This document shows positions 5,928 to 6,757 of a DNA stretch of 6,757 nt, in pieces. Location of the stretch: positions 199-6,955 of the forward strand of contig PMIZ01000339.1 in NCBI GenBank assembly GCA_003157225.1, given 5' to 3'. Origin of the DNA: Actinomycetota bacterium (GTDB taxonomy: Bacteria; Actinomycetota; Thermoleophilia; RBG-16-64-13). Position numbers and translations under genes: made by a program. The notes beneath the pieces are model-generated. The model saw only the letters and a program-made list of their open reading frames with translations, searched no databases and had not been told where the DNA came from. Position 1 is the first letter of the stretch; every line of letters begins with the position of its first letter.

Positions 5928-6757
5928 CTACAGCTTCGAGAGGTCGTAGAGCAACTGAGCGCATTCCCCCCGGGTGGCCGGGGCCAGGAAGTTGTAGGCG
6001 GGACCTATTCCTTGCAGGTCGGAGAGTATCTTGACGTAGGCGGCCTTGCGCGCGTTCAGGTAGTGCTCGTACGTGGAGAACTGCCTGGCGGTGAAGTCAG
6101 GGGTGTATCCCGCCGGGGGGTCGGAGAGACCGGCGCCCCGGGTAACCATGGTGATGAGCTGCTGGCGGGTGATGCTGTCCCCAGGGGCGAAGGTGGTGGC
6201 CGTCTTGCCGGTGGTCATGCCGTGAGCCGCGCACACCGCCACGTACTTGGAGGGATAGAAGGGATCTGCGCCTGTCTGCGTGGCCACGTCGGTGAAGGGA
6301 CAGACTTCCGTCCCGGTCACGGGGTAGCCCAAGGTCTTCACGATCATCTTGGCAAACTGCTGGCGGGTGACCGCGCTGTCGGGGCGGAAAGTGCCGTCGT
6401 CGAAGCCGGTGATGATGCCCCGGCCAGACAGTTCATAGATGGCGCCCTTGTAGGGGGAACCCACCACGTCGGGGAAGCTGGTGACCGGACCAACCGTGGT
6501 GGTGGTCGTCGCCCCAGTGGTGGTGGTCGTCGCCCCAGTGGTGGTGGTCGTAGCTCCAGTGGTCGTCGTGGTCGATCCCGCGGTCGTCGTGGTCGTGGTG
6601 GTGGTCGTGGTGGTCGAGGTCGAGGTGGTAGTCGTGGCAGTGCTCGTGGGGATGGTCGGCTCGAGGACATTGAGCATCATCTTCTGCGGGTTGGACGAGT
6701 CGACCCCGTTGCCGTTGCCCTGTTGGCCCTTTTCGTTGCTACCCAAGGTCCAGAGGG
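5928..6757 (-). CDS. Cell-surface protein C-terminus: RCC1-like repeat, Thr-rich linker, SLH domains (5' end outside window)
   Basis: The frame is open to the right edge, so only the last ~276 residues are seen. A TTG at 6746 could serve as a start, but codons before it read Leu-Trp-Thr. Together with what follows they form LWTLGSNEKGQQGNGNG, very like an RCC1 propeller repeat (WGxNxxGQLGNG). I therefore treat the gene as 5'-truncated. Residues below count from that TTG. A Thr-rich linker (31-84) follows. SLH repeat 1 is about 91-140 (FPDVVGSPYKGAIYEL, then VTRQQFAKMI). Repeat 2 is about 150-205 (PFTDV, then ITRQQLITMV). A divergent repeat 3 runs from about 215 to the end and keeps ATRGECAQLLYDL. 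Three SLH repeats normally bind secondary cell-wall polymer and hold a protein on the outside of a monoderm cell. The linker probably spaces the propeller from the wall and may be O-glycosylated. C149 and C172 could pair. The propeller's role is unknown. Confidence 0.88.
   Translation of the reverse strand, partial: LWTLGSNEKGQQGNGNGVDSSNPQKMMLNVLEPTIPTSTATTTTSTSTTTTTTTTTTTAGSTTTTTGATTTTTGATTTTTGATTTTTVGPVTSFPDVVGSPYKGAIYELSGRGIITGFDDGTFRPDSAVTRQQFAKMIVKTLGYPVTGTEVCPFTDVATQTGADPFYPSKYVAVCAAHGMTTGKTATTFAPGDSITRQQLITMVTRGAGLSDPPAGYTPDFTARQFSTYEHYLNARKAAYVKILSDLQGIGPAYNFLAPATRGECAQLLYDLSKL
6495..6656 (-). repeat. Low-complexity ACN-codon tract encoding the Thr-rich linker
   Basis: On the minus strand this stretch is mostly Thr codons (ACC and ACG dominate), with a few Ser, Gly, Ala, Ile and Pro codons. 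It encodes 54 residues between the RCC1-like repeat and the first SLH repeat. Within it, 6495-6557 holds three adjacent 21-bp units, each encoding GATTTTT, and a related AGSTTTTT unit precedes them in the protein. The first two units differ at one base; the third has a few silent changes. Such tracts are prone to gain or loss of units by slippage. Confidence 0.9.

Noticed and set aside
6495..6656. CRISPR-like or regulatory repeat array
   Set aside because: The repeats are in frame, encode a Thr-rich linker and have no unique spacers.

Overview
The window is GC-rich (roughly 60% G+C by eye) and almost fully coding. It holds four complete protein genes and one gene cut by the right edge. Several features suggest a high-GC, monoderm-like bacterium, perhaps a deep or anaerobic actinobacterial lineage. 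These are an MmpL-type RND transporter, a TetR regulator, a gene that looks leaderless, and a surface protein anchored by SLH repeats through a threonine-rich linker. No rRNA or taxonomic marker is present, so this placement is tentative.

Left half (22-4528): a divergent efflux locus. On the minus strand a TetR-family repressor with a WHG-type C-terminal domain (2320-2952) is followed after only 3 bases by a 764-residue MMPL/RND transporter (22-2316), forming a compact, probably translationally coupled operon. On the plus strand a DHA2-type MFS exporter (3095-4528) is transcribed away from it. The 142-bp region between the two starts carries two strong inverted repeats (2982-3000 and 3007-3027), which are good candidate operators. 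The simplest reading is that one ligand-sensing repressor controls two unrelated proton-driven exporters that may handle the same toxic or lipophilic compound.

Middle (4557-5840, minus): an iron-type alcohol dehydrogenase closely resembling hydroxyacid-oxoacid transhydrogenase (HOT, ADHFE1-like). Members of that family couple 4-hydroxybutyrate oxidation to 2-oxoglutarate reduction. It converges on the MFS gene across a 28-bp gap, and nothing in the sequence ties it to the efflux genes.

Right end (5928-6757, minus, 5' end missing): the C-terminus of a cell-surface protein. It has the end of an apparent RCC1-type beta-propeller repeat, then a Thr-rich low-complexity linker encoded by short tandem DNA repeats, then three SLH repeats, the last one divergent. 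It is transcribed toward the HOT gene.

No RNA genes, insertion sequences, CRISPR arrays or integration sites were seen. The points most worth a second look are the palindromic control region serving two pump classes and the RCC1-Thr linker-SLH architecture.
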